From assembly GCA_018823745.1 (NCBI GenBank), contig JAHJHR010000017.1, positions 620,001 through 684,000 of the forward strand: DNA of 64,000 nucleotides, read 5' to 3'. Shown in pieces: positions 24,587-34,027 of this stretch. The position numbers and the translations under genes were made by a program. Origin of the DNA: Alphaproteobacteria bacterium (GTDB taxonomy: Bacteria; Pseudomonadota; Alphaproteobacteria; Oceanibaculales; Oceanibaculaceae). Every line of letters starts with the position of its first letter. The first letter of the stretch is position 1. Below the pieces are notes generated by a model. It saw only the letters and a program-made list of their open reading frames with translations, ran no database searches and had not been told where the DNA came from.

Positions 24587-25576
24587 ATGACCGACCCCGA
24601 TTCCCGGCAGGCGCCGGTGCCGGTGACCATCCTGTCGGGCTTCCTGGGGGCCGGCAAGACGACGCTGCTGCAACGCCTGCTGACCGATCCGCAGGGCCGG
24701 CGCTTCGGCGTGCTGGTGAATGATTTCGGTGCCATCAACATCGATGCGGCGCTGATTGTCGAGGCCGGATCGGACCAGGTTTCGCTGGCCAATGGCTGCA
24801 TCTGCTGCACCATCAAGGATGATCTGGTCGCGGCCGCCCGGCAATTGCTCGCCAACAGCCCGCCACCGGATCACCTGATCGTCGAGACCAGCGGCGTGTC
24901 GCGCCCGCTGGCCGTGATCGAGGCGCTGGAGGAGCTGGAGGCGGCGGCACGCCTGGAATCGGTGTTCTGCGTGGTCGACGCGACGGGGTTCCTGGCGCTG
25001 GATTTCGCCGCCACTGAACTGGCCATCGAACAGGCGGTCTGCGCCGATATCGTGCTGCTGAACAAATGCGACATCGCCAGCCCTGCCGAGATTGAAGCCG
25101 CTGAGACCAGCCTGACGGGAATCCTGCCCCAGGCCCGCATCCTGCACACCCGTTTTGCCGAGGCGCCGCGCGGGTTGCTGTTCGAGCCACCGCTGGAACC
25201 AGCGGCGCTGAAACTGGCGCTGCACGACCATGATCACGCGACCTGCGGCCATGATCATCATCACGATCACGGAGAAGAATTCGAAAGCTGGTCCTGGCAA
25301 AGCGCGGAGGCGCTGGACGAGGCCGCCTTCCTGCAGGCCGTGCGGCAGATGCCGCCCGCCTTGCTGCGGATAAAGGGGGTGCTGCGCATCGCCGGCCATC
25401 CGGCGCAGCGCGGCATCTATCAGCGGGTCGGCACGCGCGGCGGGCTGGATTTCGACGCCCACCCCGCCCCGGCGGTCAGTGAGCTGGTCGCCATCGGCCG
25501 GCGCGGCAGTTTCGATGCCGAGGCGCTGACCACGCTGCTGGCCGGCTGCGTCAGCGGCGGTAACGGCGCTGCATGA
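24587..25576 (+). CDS. COG0523 (CobW/YjiA-type) metal-chaperone GTPase
   Basis: 329 residues. Walker A SGFLGAGKTT (residues 17-26), the COG0523 hallmark CxCC at Cys71-Cys74 (NGCICC), the NKCDIASPAE base-recognition region, and a His-rich linker (HDHDHATCGHDHHHDHG, ~211-227) before the C-terminal CobW domain. Members deliver Zn, Co or other metals to client proteins using GTP (established for ZNG1 and CobW). It diverges from the molybdoenzyme, and its last 26 bp overlap the convergent permease. No clear Zur box was found in the 135-bp divergent gap. Client unknown. Confidence 0.88.
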   Translation: MTDPDSRQAPVPVTILSGFLGAGKTTLLQRLLTDPQGRRFGVLVNDFGAINIDAALIVEAGSDQVSLANGCICCTIKDDLVAAARQLLANSPPPDHLIVETSGVSRPLAVIEALEELEAAARLESVFCVVDATGFLALDFAATELAIEQAVCADIVLLNKCDIASPAEIEAAETSLTGILPQARILHTRFAEAPRGLLFEPPLEPAALKLALHDHDHATCGHDHHHDHGEEFESWSWQSAEALDEAAFLQAVRQMPPALLRIKGVLRIAGHPAQRGIYQRVGTRGGLDFDAHPAPAVSELVAIGRRGSFDAEALTTLLAGCVSGGNGAA

Positions 25577-26441
25577 GGATATTGGCCGAGGCCGTCAGCA
25601 CCAGCGTCGAGACCATCAGGATATAGGAGACGGCAGCGCCGAACGGCCAGTTGTTCAGCTGGAACTGGCCGAAGACCAGCGGCCCCATCATCTTGAATTG
25701 CGGCCCGCCCAGCAGAACCGGCGTGGCATAGGCATTCATCCCCAGGATAAAGGTCAGGATCGTGCCGGCGATGATGCCGGGCAGCGCCAGCGGCCAGAGG
25801 ATGCGCCAGAACATGGTGGCAGGCGGCGCGCCCAGGCTGAACGCCGCTTCCTCGACATTGCGCTCGATGCCCTCGATCACGCTTTGCAGGGTCAGCACCA
25901 TGAAGGGCAGATTGACCGCGATAATGCCGATGATCACCGCCTGCTCGGTGAACATGATCTGCATCGGCGTCTCAATGACACCCAGCCCCATCAGCGTCGA
26001 ATTCAGGAACCCCTTGCTGCCGAACAGCGTCATCCAGCCAGCGGCGCGCACGGCATTGCCGACGAACAGCGGCAGAACAACCAGCATGATCAGCAGATTC
26101 TTGAACCGTGTCTGGGTGCGGGCCAGCACATAGGCCAGCGGAAAGCCCAGGATCAGGCAGATGATCGTGCAGATCAGCGAGACCCGCAGCGTCGTCAGGA
26201 AGATGTCGATGTAATAGCTGTCGGAAAAGAACTTCGCGTAATTTTCCAGGCTGAACGCCTCGACCATCATCACGCGCGGCTCGAACCGGTTCAGGCTGTA
26301 GCGGAACAGGATCAGCACCGGGAAGACCAGCCCGATGGCGACGATGATCGTCGCCGGGCCGATCAGCGATCCGGCGGACAGGAAGATGCCGGCCGGTTTC
26401 CGGGCCGGCGCCGCCCCTGTTGCAGCAAATGCCTGTGTCAT
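25551..26441 (-). CDS. ABC transporter permease 1 of second polyamine/opine-type importer
   Basis: 296 residues from ATG 26441 (MTQAFAATGAAP; starts further upstream would run into the binding-protein gene). Six membrane segments and the EAA loop (EEAAFSLGAPPATMFWRILWPLALPGI). Belongs with the binding protein, ATPase and second permease at 26.5-29.5 kb. Here the order is permease 2-ATPase-binding protein-permease 1, different from the first importer. Confidence 0.87.
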   Translation of the reverse strand: MTQAFAATGAAPARKPAGIFLSAGSLIGPATIIVAIGLVFPVLILFRYSLNRFEPRVMMVEAFSLENYAKFFSDSYYIDIFLTTLRVSLICTIICLILGFPLAYVLARTQTRFKNLLIMLVVLPLFVGNAVRAAGWMTLFGSKGFLNSTLMGLGVIETPMQIMFTEQAVIIGIIAVNLPFMVLTLQSVIEGIERNVEEAAFSLGAPPATMFWRILWPLALPGIIAGTILTFILGMNAYATPVLLGGPQFKMMGPLVFGQFQLNNWPFGAAVSYILMVSTLVLTASANILMQRRYRR

Positions 26442-26472
26442 CGATGCCTTCGTTCCCAGAACAGCAGGAGAA

Positions 26473-26506
26473 AGGCCGGCACCGGGAGACGCCCCGGCGC
26501 CGGCCT
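26473..26506 (-). other. Intercistronic GC-rich hairpin after binding-protein gene
   Basis: AGGCCGGC (26473-26480) pairs with GCCGGCCT (26499-26506), and inside it CCGGG (26482-26486) pairs with CCCGG (26493-26497). On the minus strand it follows the binding-protein stop and precedes the permease. A weak pyrimidine run (CCTTTCTCC) follows, so partial termination or 3'-end protection is likely. Confidence 0.55.
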
Positions 26507-26512
26507 GTGGAA

Positions 26513-27574
26513 TCAGCCCTTCAGCTCCTTGTCCCACCATTCCTTCAGGGCGACGTCATTCTCGGTGATATAGCCGTAGTCGAGATTGACGAGCTGCTTG
26601 ATCTCCTCCGGCGTGAAGCCGATGCGGGCATTCAGCTCGGGCGCCACGACCGCATTGGTGACGGTCGGGTTGTAGCCCATATCGACCGCGAAGGCCTCCT
26701 GCGCCGATTTCTCCAGCATGGCGTCGAGATAGGCATAGGCGCCCGCCTTGTTCGGGGCGTTCTTCGGAATGGCGAAGCCGGAAACATAGGCCAGCGCGCC
26801 TTCCGTCGGGGTGATCGCCTTGACCGGAATATCGGCATTCTGCCACTGCACCACGCGGGCCTTCCACATGATGCCGATGGCGAATTCCTCGACCTTCAGG
26901 GCCTGGGCGAAGGCCTCGTTGGTCGGGTAGATGCGCATCCCGGCTTTCTTGCATTCCAGCAGCAGTGCCTTGCCCGGCTCCAGATCGCTGACCGTGCCAC
27001 CGGCGGCCAGCGCCGCTGCCACCATCGTGTACTGGTACTGGATGTCGATCAGGGCCAGCTTGTCGCCCCATTTCGGATCGAAGATGCCCTTGTAGCTGGT
27101 CGGCGGCACCTCGATCAGCTTGGGCTGGTAGACGCCGACCATGCCGGAATAGATATGCCCGATGCCATACGGGTATTTCATTGATTCCAGAATGTTCTTG
27201 GCATTCTTCAGCTTGCTGTAGTCCAGCTCCTCCATCACGCCGGCATCATGCATCTGGTACATGTTCACGGCCGAGAGGCCCTGCACATCGGTGGTGCCGC
27301 GCGGCAGCCGCCGTTCGGCCAGCACCTTGCTGCGGCGCTGCGCATCGCCGGCCTGGTCCTGCACCACTTCCCAGCCCTGGGCGGTCAGGATCGGCGCGTC
27401 GATGTTCTTGTTCAGCAGCCGGGCGTAATCACCGCCCCAGGTGCCGACCACGATCTTGCCCTTGGACTGCGCCCGGGCCAGCCCGGAAACGCCACTCAGG
27501 GCCGCCGCCCCGCCCAGTACCGCCGCACCCTGCAACACGCCGCGACGGGATACATCGGTAAATTTGTTCTTCAT
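26513..27574 (-). CDS. ABC transporter solute-binding protein, Tat-exported, PotD-like
   Basis: 353 residues from ATG 27574 (AAAGGAC 6 bp upstream; the longer in-frame start at 27607 lacks this). Twin-arginine signal VSRRGVLQG (Arg10-Arg11), hydrophobic core, cleavage near LARAQS. The mature protein begins KIVVGTWGGDYARLLNKNI, typical of iron/polyamine/opine binding proteins of the PotD/SBP_bac_8 group. Periplasmic receptor for the importer; the ligand is not evident. Confidence 0.88.
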   Translation of the reverse strand: MKNKFTDVSRRGVLQGAAVLGGAAALSGVSGLARAQSKGKIVVGTWGGDYARLLNKNIDAPILTAQGWEVVQDQAGDAQRRSKVLAERRLPRGTTDVQGLSAVNMYQMHDAGVMEELDYSKLKNAKNILESMKYPYGIGHIYSGMVGVYQPKLIEVPPTSYKGIFDPKWGDKLALIDIQYQYTMVAAALAAGGTVSDLEPGKALLLECKKAGMRIYPTNEAFAQALKVEEFAIGIMWKARVVQWQNADIPVKAITPTEGALAYVSGFAIPKNAPNKAGAYAYLDAMLEKSAQEAFAVDMGYNPTVTNAVVAPELNARIGFTPEEIKQLVNLDYGYITENDVALKEWWDKELKG

Positions 27575-27616
27575 TGTCTTGTCCTTTCCCCTTGCTTCAG
27601 CCTCCATGACCGGGCG

Positions 27617-28696
<1,080 letters not shown>

Positions 28697-28705
28697 CCTA
28701 CCTCT

Positions 28706-29536
28706 TCACACAACACGGCTGATTTTGACGAAACGGTCGGTGATCAGCATGGCGGCGCCGATCAGCAGGATCTGGATGACCGAGACCGCCGCGATGGTCG
28801 GGTCGATCTTCCATTCCAGATATTGCAGGATGGCAATCGGCAGCGTCGTCCGGCCGGGACCGACCAGGAACATGCTCATCTCCAGATTGCCGAAGGAGGA
28901 GACGAAGCCGAACATTGCGGCGGCAACGATGCCGGGCAGGATCGATGGCAGGGTGATGCGACGGAATGTCGTCCAGCGATTCGCCCCCAGATTCTGCGCC
29001 GCTTCCTCCAGCGTGCGGTCAAAGCCGGCAAGGCTGGCGGTGACCAGGCGGACGGTCCAGGGAATGACGACCAGCACATGCCCGGCGACAAGGCCGCCCA
29101 GTGACCCCAGGATCGGCAGGCCGGTCGCGATCTCGACCTCGACATGGGCGACATAGAGCGCCATGCCCAGCACGATGCCCGGCACCATCAGCGGCAGCAG
29201 CAGCAAATTGTTCAGCCCCTCGCGCCCGCGAAAGCGGAAGCGCGACAGGCACAGTGCCGCCGGTACGCCCACGGCAAGGCCGATGGCGGTGGCGATCACC
29301 CCCAGTTCCAGGCTGAGGACGAAGCCGCTGACAAAGCGTTCATTGCCGGCCAGCTCGCCATACCAGCGCAGTGAATAGCCATCCGGCGGGAAGGACGGGA
29401 TTTCCTGTCGGAAGAAGGACAGCCAGATCACGAAGATCAGCGGCGTCAGGATGTAGAGCATGGTGAAGCCTGCGGCGCCCCGCAGCAGCCAGCGGCCCAA
29501 CCGCCGTGAGCCGAAGGTGCCGGTCATCGCCATCAC
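28706..29536 (-). CDS. ABC transporter permease 2 of second polyamine/opine-type importer
   Basis: 276 residues, six membrane segments, EAA loop EEAAQNLGANRWTTFRRITLPSILPGI (~190-215). The N-terminus has several possible starts within ten codons (ATG 29536, 29533, 29527). It is probably transcribed with the amidohydrolase whose stop lies 7 bp upstream, which ties the enzyme to the imported compound. Confidence 0.87.
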   Translation of the reverse strand: MMAMTGTFGSRRLGRWLLRGAAGFTMLYILTPLIFVIWLSFFRQEIPSFPPDGYSLRWYGELAGNERFVSGFVLSLELGVIATAIGLAVGVPAALCLSRFRFRGREGLNNLLLLPLMVPGIVLGMALYVAHVEVEIATGLPILGSLGGLVAGHVLVVIPWTVRLVTASLAGFDRTLEEAAQNLGANRWTTFRRITLPSILPGIVAAAMFGFVSSFGNLEMSMFLVGPGRTTLPIAILQYLEWKIDPTIAAVSVIQILLIGAAMLITDRFVKISRVV

Positions 29537-29543
29537 ACCGCCC

Positions 29544-30809
29544 TCATGCCGCTGCCGAAAGGCGGTTCTTGTGGAACACGCCGCCCTTCATGATCGCCGC
29601 CAGATGCTGGCCCTGGCCTTCCAGCAGGGTGATGTCGCGCAGCGGATCGCCATCGACTAGGATCAGATCGGCCCAGGCGCCCGGCTCGATCACGCCCAGC
29701 TTACCCGGGCGGCGGACCACTTCAGCGCCGATGATCGTGGCCGAGCGGATCACCTCCATCGGCGAGACGACCGTGGTGCGGATGGAAAACTCCCGGCTCT
29801 GGTCGTCGATCAGCGCGCCCAGCAAATCGGAGCCATAGGCCACCTTCACCCCGGCGCGCTTGCAGATTTCCAGCGATTTATAGCCGCCTTCCAGAACCGC
29901 AGCGTTTTTCTCCAGCATCTCTGACGTCATGCCGAACTGCGCCGCGCGTTCCTTCATGGCGACATAGGCAACGATATTGGCGACCAGATAGGCGCCCTTT
30001 TCGGCCATCAGGGCGGCGCTGGCATCGTCGATCAGATTGCCATGCTCGATGGTGCGCACGCCATTCGACACCGCCCGCTCGATGGCTTCCGGGGAATAGG
30101 CATGGGCGCAGACATAGCGCCCGAAGGCATGTGCCTCCTCGACCGCCGCCTGGATTTCGCCGATGGAGAATTGCAGGCTGTCCAGCGGATCGAAGGGCGA
30201 GGCCACACCGCCCGACACCATGATCTTCACATGATCACAGCCCAGCCGCATCTGCTCGCGTACGGCGCGGCGCATCGAATCGACGCCATCGACCACCTGA
30301 CGCAGATGCACCATGGCGTTGCAGCAGAAGCAGGGGGGCGGTGGCTGGGTGCGGCCGCGATTGTCGTTATGGCCGCCGGTCGGCCCCAAGGACCGCCCGG
30401 CGATGAACAGGCGCGGACCGGCGAAATATCCCTGGTCGACCGCCGCCTTCAGCCCCCAATCCGACCCGCCGGTATCGCGCACCGTGGTGAAACCGCGATC
30501 AAGCATGCCCCGCAGGCGCGCGGCGGCGCGGGCGGTACCCAGCGTCAGCGGCACATCCTCCAGCCGGCGGATATAGACCTCGCTGTGCATGCAGTGGACA
30601 TGGCTGTCGATCAGCCCCGGCATCAGCGTGCGGCCGCCGCAATCGATCACCTCGGCGCTGGCCGATGTGATCGGCCGGTCGGAAACCTCGCGGAATTTGT
30701 CGCCTTCGATCAGGATTTCATAGCCGCCGCGCGTCTCGTCATGGCGCGGATCAAGCAGCGTGAAATTCCGGAGCAGCACCGGGGTGGGCTTATCCTGACC
30801 ATTCCCCAT
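29544..30809 (-). CDS. Metal-dependent amidohydrolase (Xaa-Pro dipeptidase/imidazolonepropionase-like), paralogue A
   Basis: 421 residues from ATG 30809 (MGNGQDKPTPVLLRNF; a longer start at 30875 is less likely, as the family begins just before the N-terminal beta-sandwich). Metal-site motifs: DSHVH after GRTLMPGLI, Lys in HVKIMVSGG, His in CAHAYS and IEHGN, and Asp in YGSDLLG. TIM-barrel amidohydrolases of this clade cleave amides such as dipeptides or modified amino acids. It is a close paralogue of the gene at 30982 and lies in one run with the ABC importer, so it probably hydrolyses the imported amide. Exact substrate unknown. Confidence 0.82.
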   Translation of the reverse strand: MGNGQDKPTPVLLRNFTLLDPRHDETRGGYEILIEGDKFREVSDRPITSASAEVIDCGGRTLMPGLIDSHVHCMHSEVYIRRLEDVPLTLGTARAAARLRGMLDRGFTTVRDTGGSDWGLKAAVDQGYFAGPRLFIAGRSLGPTGGHNDNRGRTQPPPPCFCCNAMVHLRQVVDGVDSMRRAVREQMRLGCDHVKIMVSGGVASPFDPLDSLQFSIGEIQAAVEEAHAFGRYVCAHAYSPEAIERAVSNGVRTIEHGNLIDDASAALMAEKGAYLVANIVAYVAMKERAAQFGMTSEMLEKNAAVLEGGYKSLEICKRAGVKVAYGSDLLGALIDDQSREFSIRTTVVSPMEVIRSATIIGAEVVRRPGKLGVIEPGAWADLILVDGDPLRDITLLEGQGQHLAAIMKGGVFHKNRLSAAA

Positions 30810-30875
30810 GACCGGTGATCCCCATACGGTGAATGATGCCAAGGCACGCAGACAAGATGTCCGCGCGGCAAACAA

Positions 30876-30904
30876 CTTATATGACTAAATTAGCTTCACT
30901 CGAA
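30876..30904 (-). promoter_or_regulatory. Possible promoter for amidohydrolase A transcription unit
   Basis: On the minus strand TTCGAG (from 30904) and TATAAG (to 30876) are separated by 17 bp, resembling -35 and -10 boxes, in a locally AT-rich stretch between a terminator and the gene start. Only the -10 resembles the consensus well. Confidence 0.35.
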
Positions 30905-30944
30905 TTGGATAAATCCGGCAAGAGTTTATTCAACGCTCAGATGT

Positions 30945-30974
30945 AAAAAATTGTGCGGCGCAGCAAAACGCCGC
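30945..30974 (-). terminator. Rho-independent terminator after amidohydrolase B
   Basis: On the minus strand GCGGCG (30974-30969), loop TTTTGCTG, CGCCGC (30960-30955), then ACAATTTTTT. It lies 8 bp after the stop of the gene at 30982 and separates the two paralogous amidohydrolases into different transcripts. Confidence 0.65.
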
Positions 30975-30981
30975 CATGCCG

Positions 30982-32217
30982 TCAGTTCAGGCGGTTCTTG
31001 TGGAAGCGGCCGCCCTGCATGATGACGCTGAGATTCCGGCCCTGGCCTTCCATGACGGAGATATCCTTCAGCGGGTTGCCGTCGACGACCAGCAGATCGG
31101 CCCAGGCGCCCGGCTTCAGGCAACCCAGCTTGCCCTCGCGGCGGACCACCTGCGCGCCGATGGTGGTGGCCGAGCGGATGATCTCTATCGGGCTGACGAC
31201 CTGGCTGCGGATCGAGAATTCGCGGCTCTGCTCGACCTGCAGCTGGCCCAGCAGATCGGTGCCGAAGGCGACCGGCACCCCCGCCCGCTTGCAGATTTCC
31301 AGCGACCGCAGCGCGCCCTCGATGACAATGTCGTTCTTCTCCAGCATCTCCGCCCCCATGCCGAATTCGGCCGCCCGTTCCTTCATGGCGAAATAGGTGA
31401 CGAGATTGGCGACCAGGAACATCTTCTTCTCAGCCATCAATTTGGCCGAGGCATCATCGATCAGATTGCCATGCTCAATGGTCCGCACGCCGGCATGGGC
31501 GGCGCGGGTGATGGCTTCCGGCGTATAGGCATGGGCGCAGACATAGCGCCCGAAGGCATGCGATTCCTCAACCGCCGCCGCCACCTCGACCGGCGAGAAT
31601 TGCAGGCTGTCCAGCGGGTCATAGGGCGAGGCAACGCCACCCGACATCATGATCTTCACATGGTCGCAACCCTGGCGCATTTCCTCGCGCACGGCCTTGC
31701 GCACCCCGTCGACGCCATCGGCGATGCCCATGGTGAAGGCCATGGCGTTGCAGCAATGACAGCCCGAGCCGCTATCGGTGCGGCGGCGCGGATCGCTGTG
31801 CCCGCCGGTCGGGCCGATGGCCTTGCCGGCAATGAACAGCCGCGGGCCGGGCAGCAGCCCCTGCTCCACCGCTGTCTTGATGCCCCAATCGGCCCCGCCG
31901 GTATCGCGCACCGTGGTGAAGCCGCGATCCAGCATGTTCTTCATCAGCACCGCGGAGCGCGCGGTCATCAGCGTCAGCGGCACATCCTCCAGCCGGCGGA
32001 TGAACACCTCGCTGAGGAACACATGGACATGGCTGTCGATCAGCCCCGGCATCAGCGTGCGGCCGCCGCAATCGACGATGTCGGCACTGCCGGCCTTGAT
32101 CGGCTTGTCGGAGATTTCCCTGATCTTGTCGCCTTCGACGAGAAGCTCGAACCCGCCCTTCAGACCGTCATGGTCGGGGTCGAGCATCTCGAAATTCTTG
32201 AAGTGGACAAGCGACAT
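30982..32217 (-). CDS. Metal-dependent amidohydrolase, paralogue B
   Basis: 411 residues from ATG 32217 (MSLVHFKNFEML, GTGGAG upstream). Same signature residues as paralogue A: DSHVH, HVKIMMSGG, CAHAYT, IEHGN, FGTDLLG. The two align along their whole length with most residues shared by eye, including the CCNAM stretch near residue 165 and FHKNRL at the end. Tandem duplication with divergence is likely. It stands first after the CitE gene, and its own terminator follows. Confidence 0.82.
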   Translation of the reverse strand: MSLVHFKNFEMLDPDHDGLKGGFELLVEGDKIREISDKPIKAGSADIVDCGGRTLMPGLIDSHVHVFLSEVFIRRLEDVPLTLMTARSAVLMKNMLDRGFTTVRDTGGADWGIKTAVEQGLLPGPRLFIAGKAIGPTGGHSDPRRRTDSGSGCHCCNAMAFTMGIADGVDGVRKAVREEMRQGCDHVKIMMSGGVASPYDPLDSLQFSPVEVAAAVEESHAFGRYVCAHAYTPEAITRAAHAGVRTIEHGNLIDDASAKLMAEKKMFLVANLVTYFAMKERAAEFGMGAEMLEKNDIVIEGALRSLEICKRAGVPVAFGTDLLGQLQVEQSREFSIRSQVVSPIEIIRSATTIGAQVVRREGKLGCLKPGAWADLLVVDGNPLKDISVMEGQGRNLSVIMQGGRFHKNRLN

Positions 32218-32305
32218 GGGGCAACTCCACAAGCGTTGGCTAAACCAGGCCAAACGTTCGCGCAGCTGACAGGTTTCGTCAACGCCCCATTATGCCCTTA
32301 CCGGA

Positions 32306-33049
32306 TCAGCGCAGCTTTTCACCCTCGCGGGCGGAGAACACGGCATTGGCTTCCGCCGCCTGGGCATCGTCGAAGCAGACCTTGCCCTGGAAGCCGATGC
32401 GCCGGACCATGTCGCAGGCCTCGCCCCAGCCGGGCCGGCCCGGCGGGAACTGGCCACCATCGAACGGACCGGACAGACCGGCGGCGCGGGCCGCCAGCAC
32501 CAGCATGCGGCGCGGCAGCGACAGCGCCTCCGGGTCCAGCGTGGCGCGGGTCACCGGGCTGCCGATATCGGCCATGAAATCGGACGCGCCGATGCCCAGC
32601 GTCAGCATGCGCGGGGTCGCGCGGGCCAGATTCACAGCCTCCAGCGCGCCGAAGCAGCTCTCCACCAGGCCGATGATCTTGGTGCGGCCGGCCTCGATGC
32701 CCAGCGCCTTTTCCTTCTCGGTCAGGCGGCGGTCGATATCCTGCAGATCGGCAACGCGCTCCGCCTTCGGCAGGATCACAGCCCCGATGCCGGGGCCGAA
32801 ACATTCCAGATCTTCGGGGATCATGCCGCTATCGGCCTTGTTGACGCGCAGCGCGACCAGCGGCGTCCAGTCCTGCTTTGCCAGCGCCGTCGCCTTCACG
32901 CGGGCGGCCGGCTTGTCGTCCATCGGCACGCCGTCTTCAAGGTCCAGCATCACCACATCGGCAGGCGTATTGGCGAAGACCTGCTCCAGATTGTCGCGGT
33001 GCGCCGGGGCGTAGAGGATCGAGCGGTACCAGCCATCTTTGCGGAACAT
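32306..33049 (-). CDS. HpcH/HpaI-CitE family lyase or aldolase
   Basis: 247 residues. CitE-like landmarks: SILYAPAHRDNLEQVFANTPADVVMLDLEDGV at the N-terminus (metal-ligand Asp/Glu), LRVNKADSG, PKAE, GLVESCFGALEAV and GIGASDFMADIG. The family cleaves or forms C-C bonds of acyl-CoA or oxo-acid substrates with Mg2+ (for example citrate, malyl or beta-methylmalyl-CoA lyases). Somewhat shorter than many members. The gene starts 11 bp after the dehydrogenase stop, so they form one operon. Confidence 0.8.
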   Translation of the reverse strand: MFRKDGWYRSILYAPAHRDNLEQVFANTPADVVMLDLEDGVPMDDKPAARVKATALAKQDWTPLVALRVNKADSGMIPEDLECFGPGIGAVILPKAERVADLQDIDRRLTEKEKALGIEAGRTKIIGLVESCFGALEAVNLARATPRMLTLGIGASDFMADIGSPVTRATLDPEALSLPRRMLVLAARAAGLSGPFDGGQFPPGRPGWGEACDMVRRIGFQGKVCFDDAQAAEANAVFSAREGEKLR

Positions 33050-33060
33050 GGGGGTTCTCC

Positions 33061-34002
33061 TTACTGCTGCGCCGCGGGGCGCATGTCGTGTGCTTCCATG
33101 GCGCGGACCAGGCCGGCCACGATGGAATTGGTCGGGGTCGGCACGCCCAGCTTTGCGCCCTCATCGGCAACCGCACCGTTCAGGAAGTCGATCTCACCCT
33201 GCCGACCGGCCAGCCGGTCGAGCAGCAGCGACGGCTTGGCGCCCGGAATGGCGGAGCCGAACTTGCGCACATAGGCGACCGGATCGTCGAAGCTGAGGGC
33301 GATGCCGCGCGCCTTGGCGACGGCGAAGGCTTCCGACGCGCAGGCAGAGGCCACGCGCCACGCCTCCGGCGTCTCCATCACCTGGCCGATGGTCAGGCCG
33401 GTGATGCCGCACACCGCGCTGTAGGTGACGTTGCAGATCAGCTTCGACCAGATCATTGATTGAATGTCCGGCGCGGCCTCAGCGCGGAAACCGGCATCGG
33501 CCCAAACCTTGGCCACTGTCTCGGCGGCGGGTTGCGCCTCGGGCACGGTGGCGCCGATCTTCACGATCTCGAAGCCGTTATGATGCACATGGCCGGGCGT
33601 CGGAATGGTCGCCCCAAAGCCGCCGGCGATGCCCAGCAGCAGGCGGTCCTTCGACACGCTCTTCACCAATATGTCGTAAGCGCCCAGGCCGTTCTGAATC
33701 GACAGCAGCAGCGTATCCGGGCCGATCATTGGCGTCGCCCCGGCCAGTGCCGAGTCGATATCGCGGGTCTTGGTGGCGACGATGACCAGTTCGCACAGCC
33801 CGACCTCGGCCGGATCAGTCGTGGCCTTGGAGGGCGACACCCAGTCGCCGCTGGCCCCGGTAATCTTCAGCCCCTTGGCACGGATGGCGTCGATATGGTC
33901 CTGCCAGCGATCCACCAGCCAGACATCATTGTCACCGGCGCGGGCCAGAATGGCGCCATAGACGGAGCCCATGGCCCCGGCGCCCAGGATGGCGATCTTC
34001 AT
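33061..34002 (-). CDS. Ketopantoate reductase family (ApbA/PanE) dehydrogenase
   Basis: 313 residues. NADP-binding GAGAMGSVYGAILA at the N-terminus and the C-terminal helical domain with the catalytic Lys region SMIWSKLICNVTYSAVCGITGLTIGQVM. Could be panE in pantothenate synthesis, but the catabolic neighbours make a related 2-oxo or hydroxy acid dehydrogenase more likely (inference). 25 bp separate it from the TRAP permease stop. Confidence 0.82.
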   Translation of the reverse strand: MKIAILGAGAMGSVYGAILARAGDNDVWLVDRWQDHIDAIRAKGLKITGASGDWVSPSKATTDPAEVGLCELVIVATKTRDIDSALAGATPMIGPDTLLLSIQNGLGAYDILVKSVSKDRLLLGIAGGFGATIPTPGHVHHNGFEIVKIGATVPEAQPAAETVAKVWADAGFRAEAAPDIQSMIWSKLICNVTYSAVCGITGLTIGQVMETPEAWRVASACASEAFAVAKARGIALSFDDPVAYVRKFGSAIPGAKPSLLLDRLAGRQGEIDFLNGAVADEGAKLGVPTPTNSIVAGLVRAMEAHDMRPAAQQ

Positions 34003-34027
34003 CAGCGGTTCCTCTCAGTTTCTTGGC

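Noticed and set aside
33061-34002. Assignment as panE of pantothenate synthesis
   Set aside because: The family fits, but the catabolic context and lack of panB or panC nearby do not support the specific symbol.
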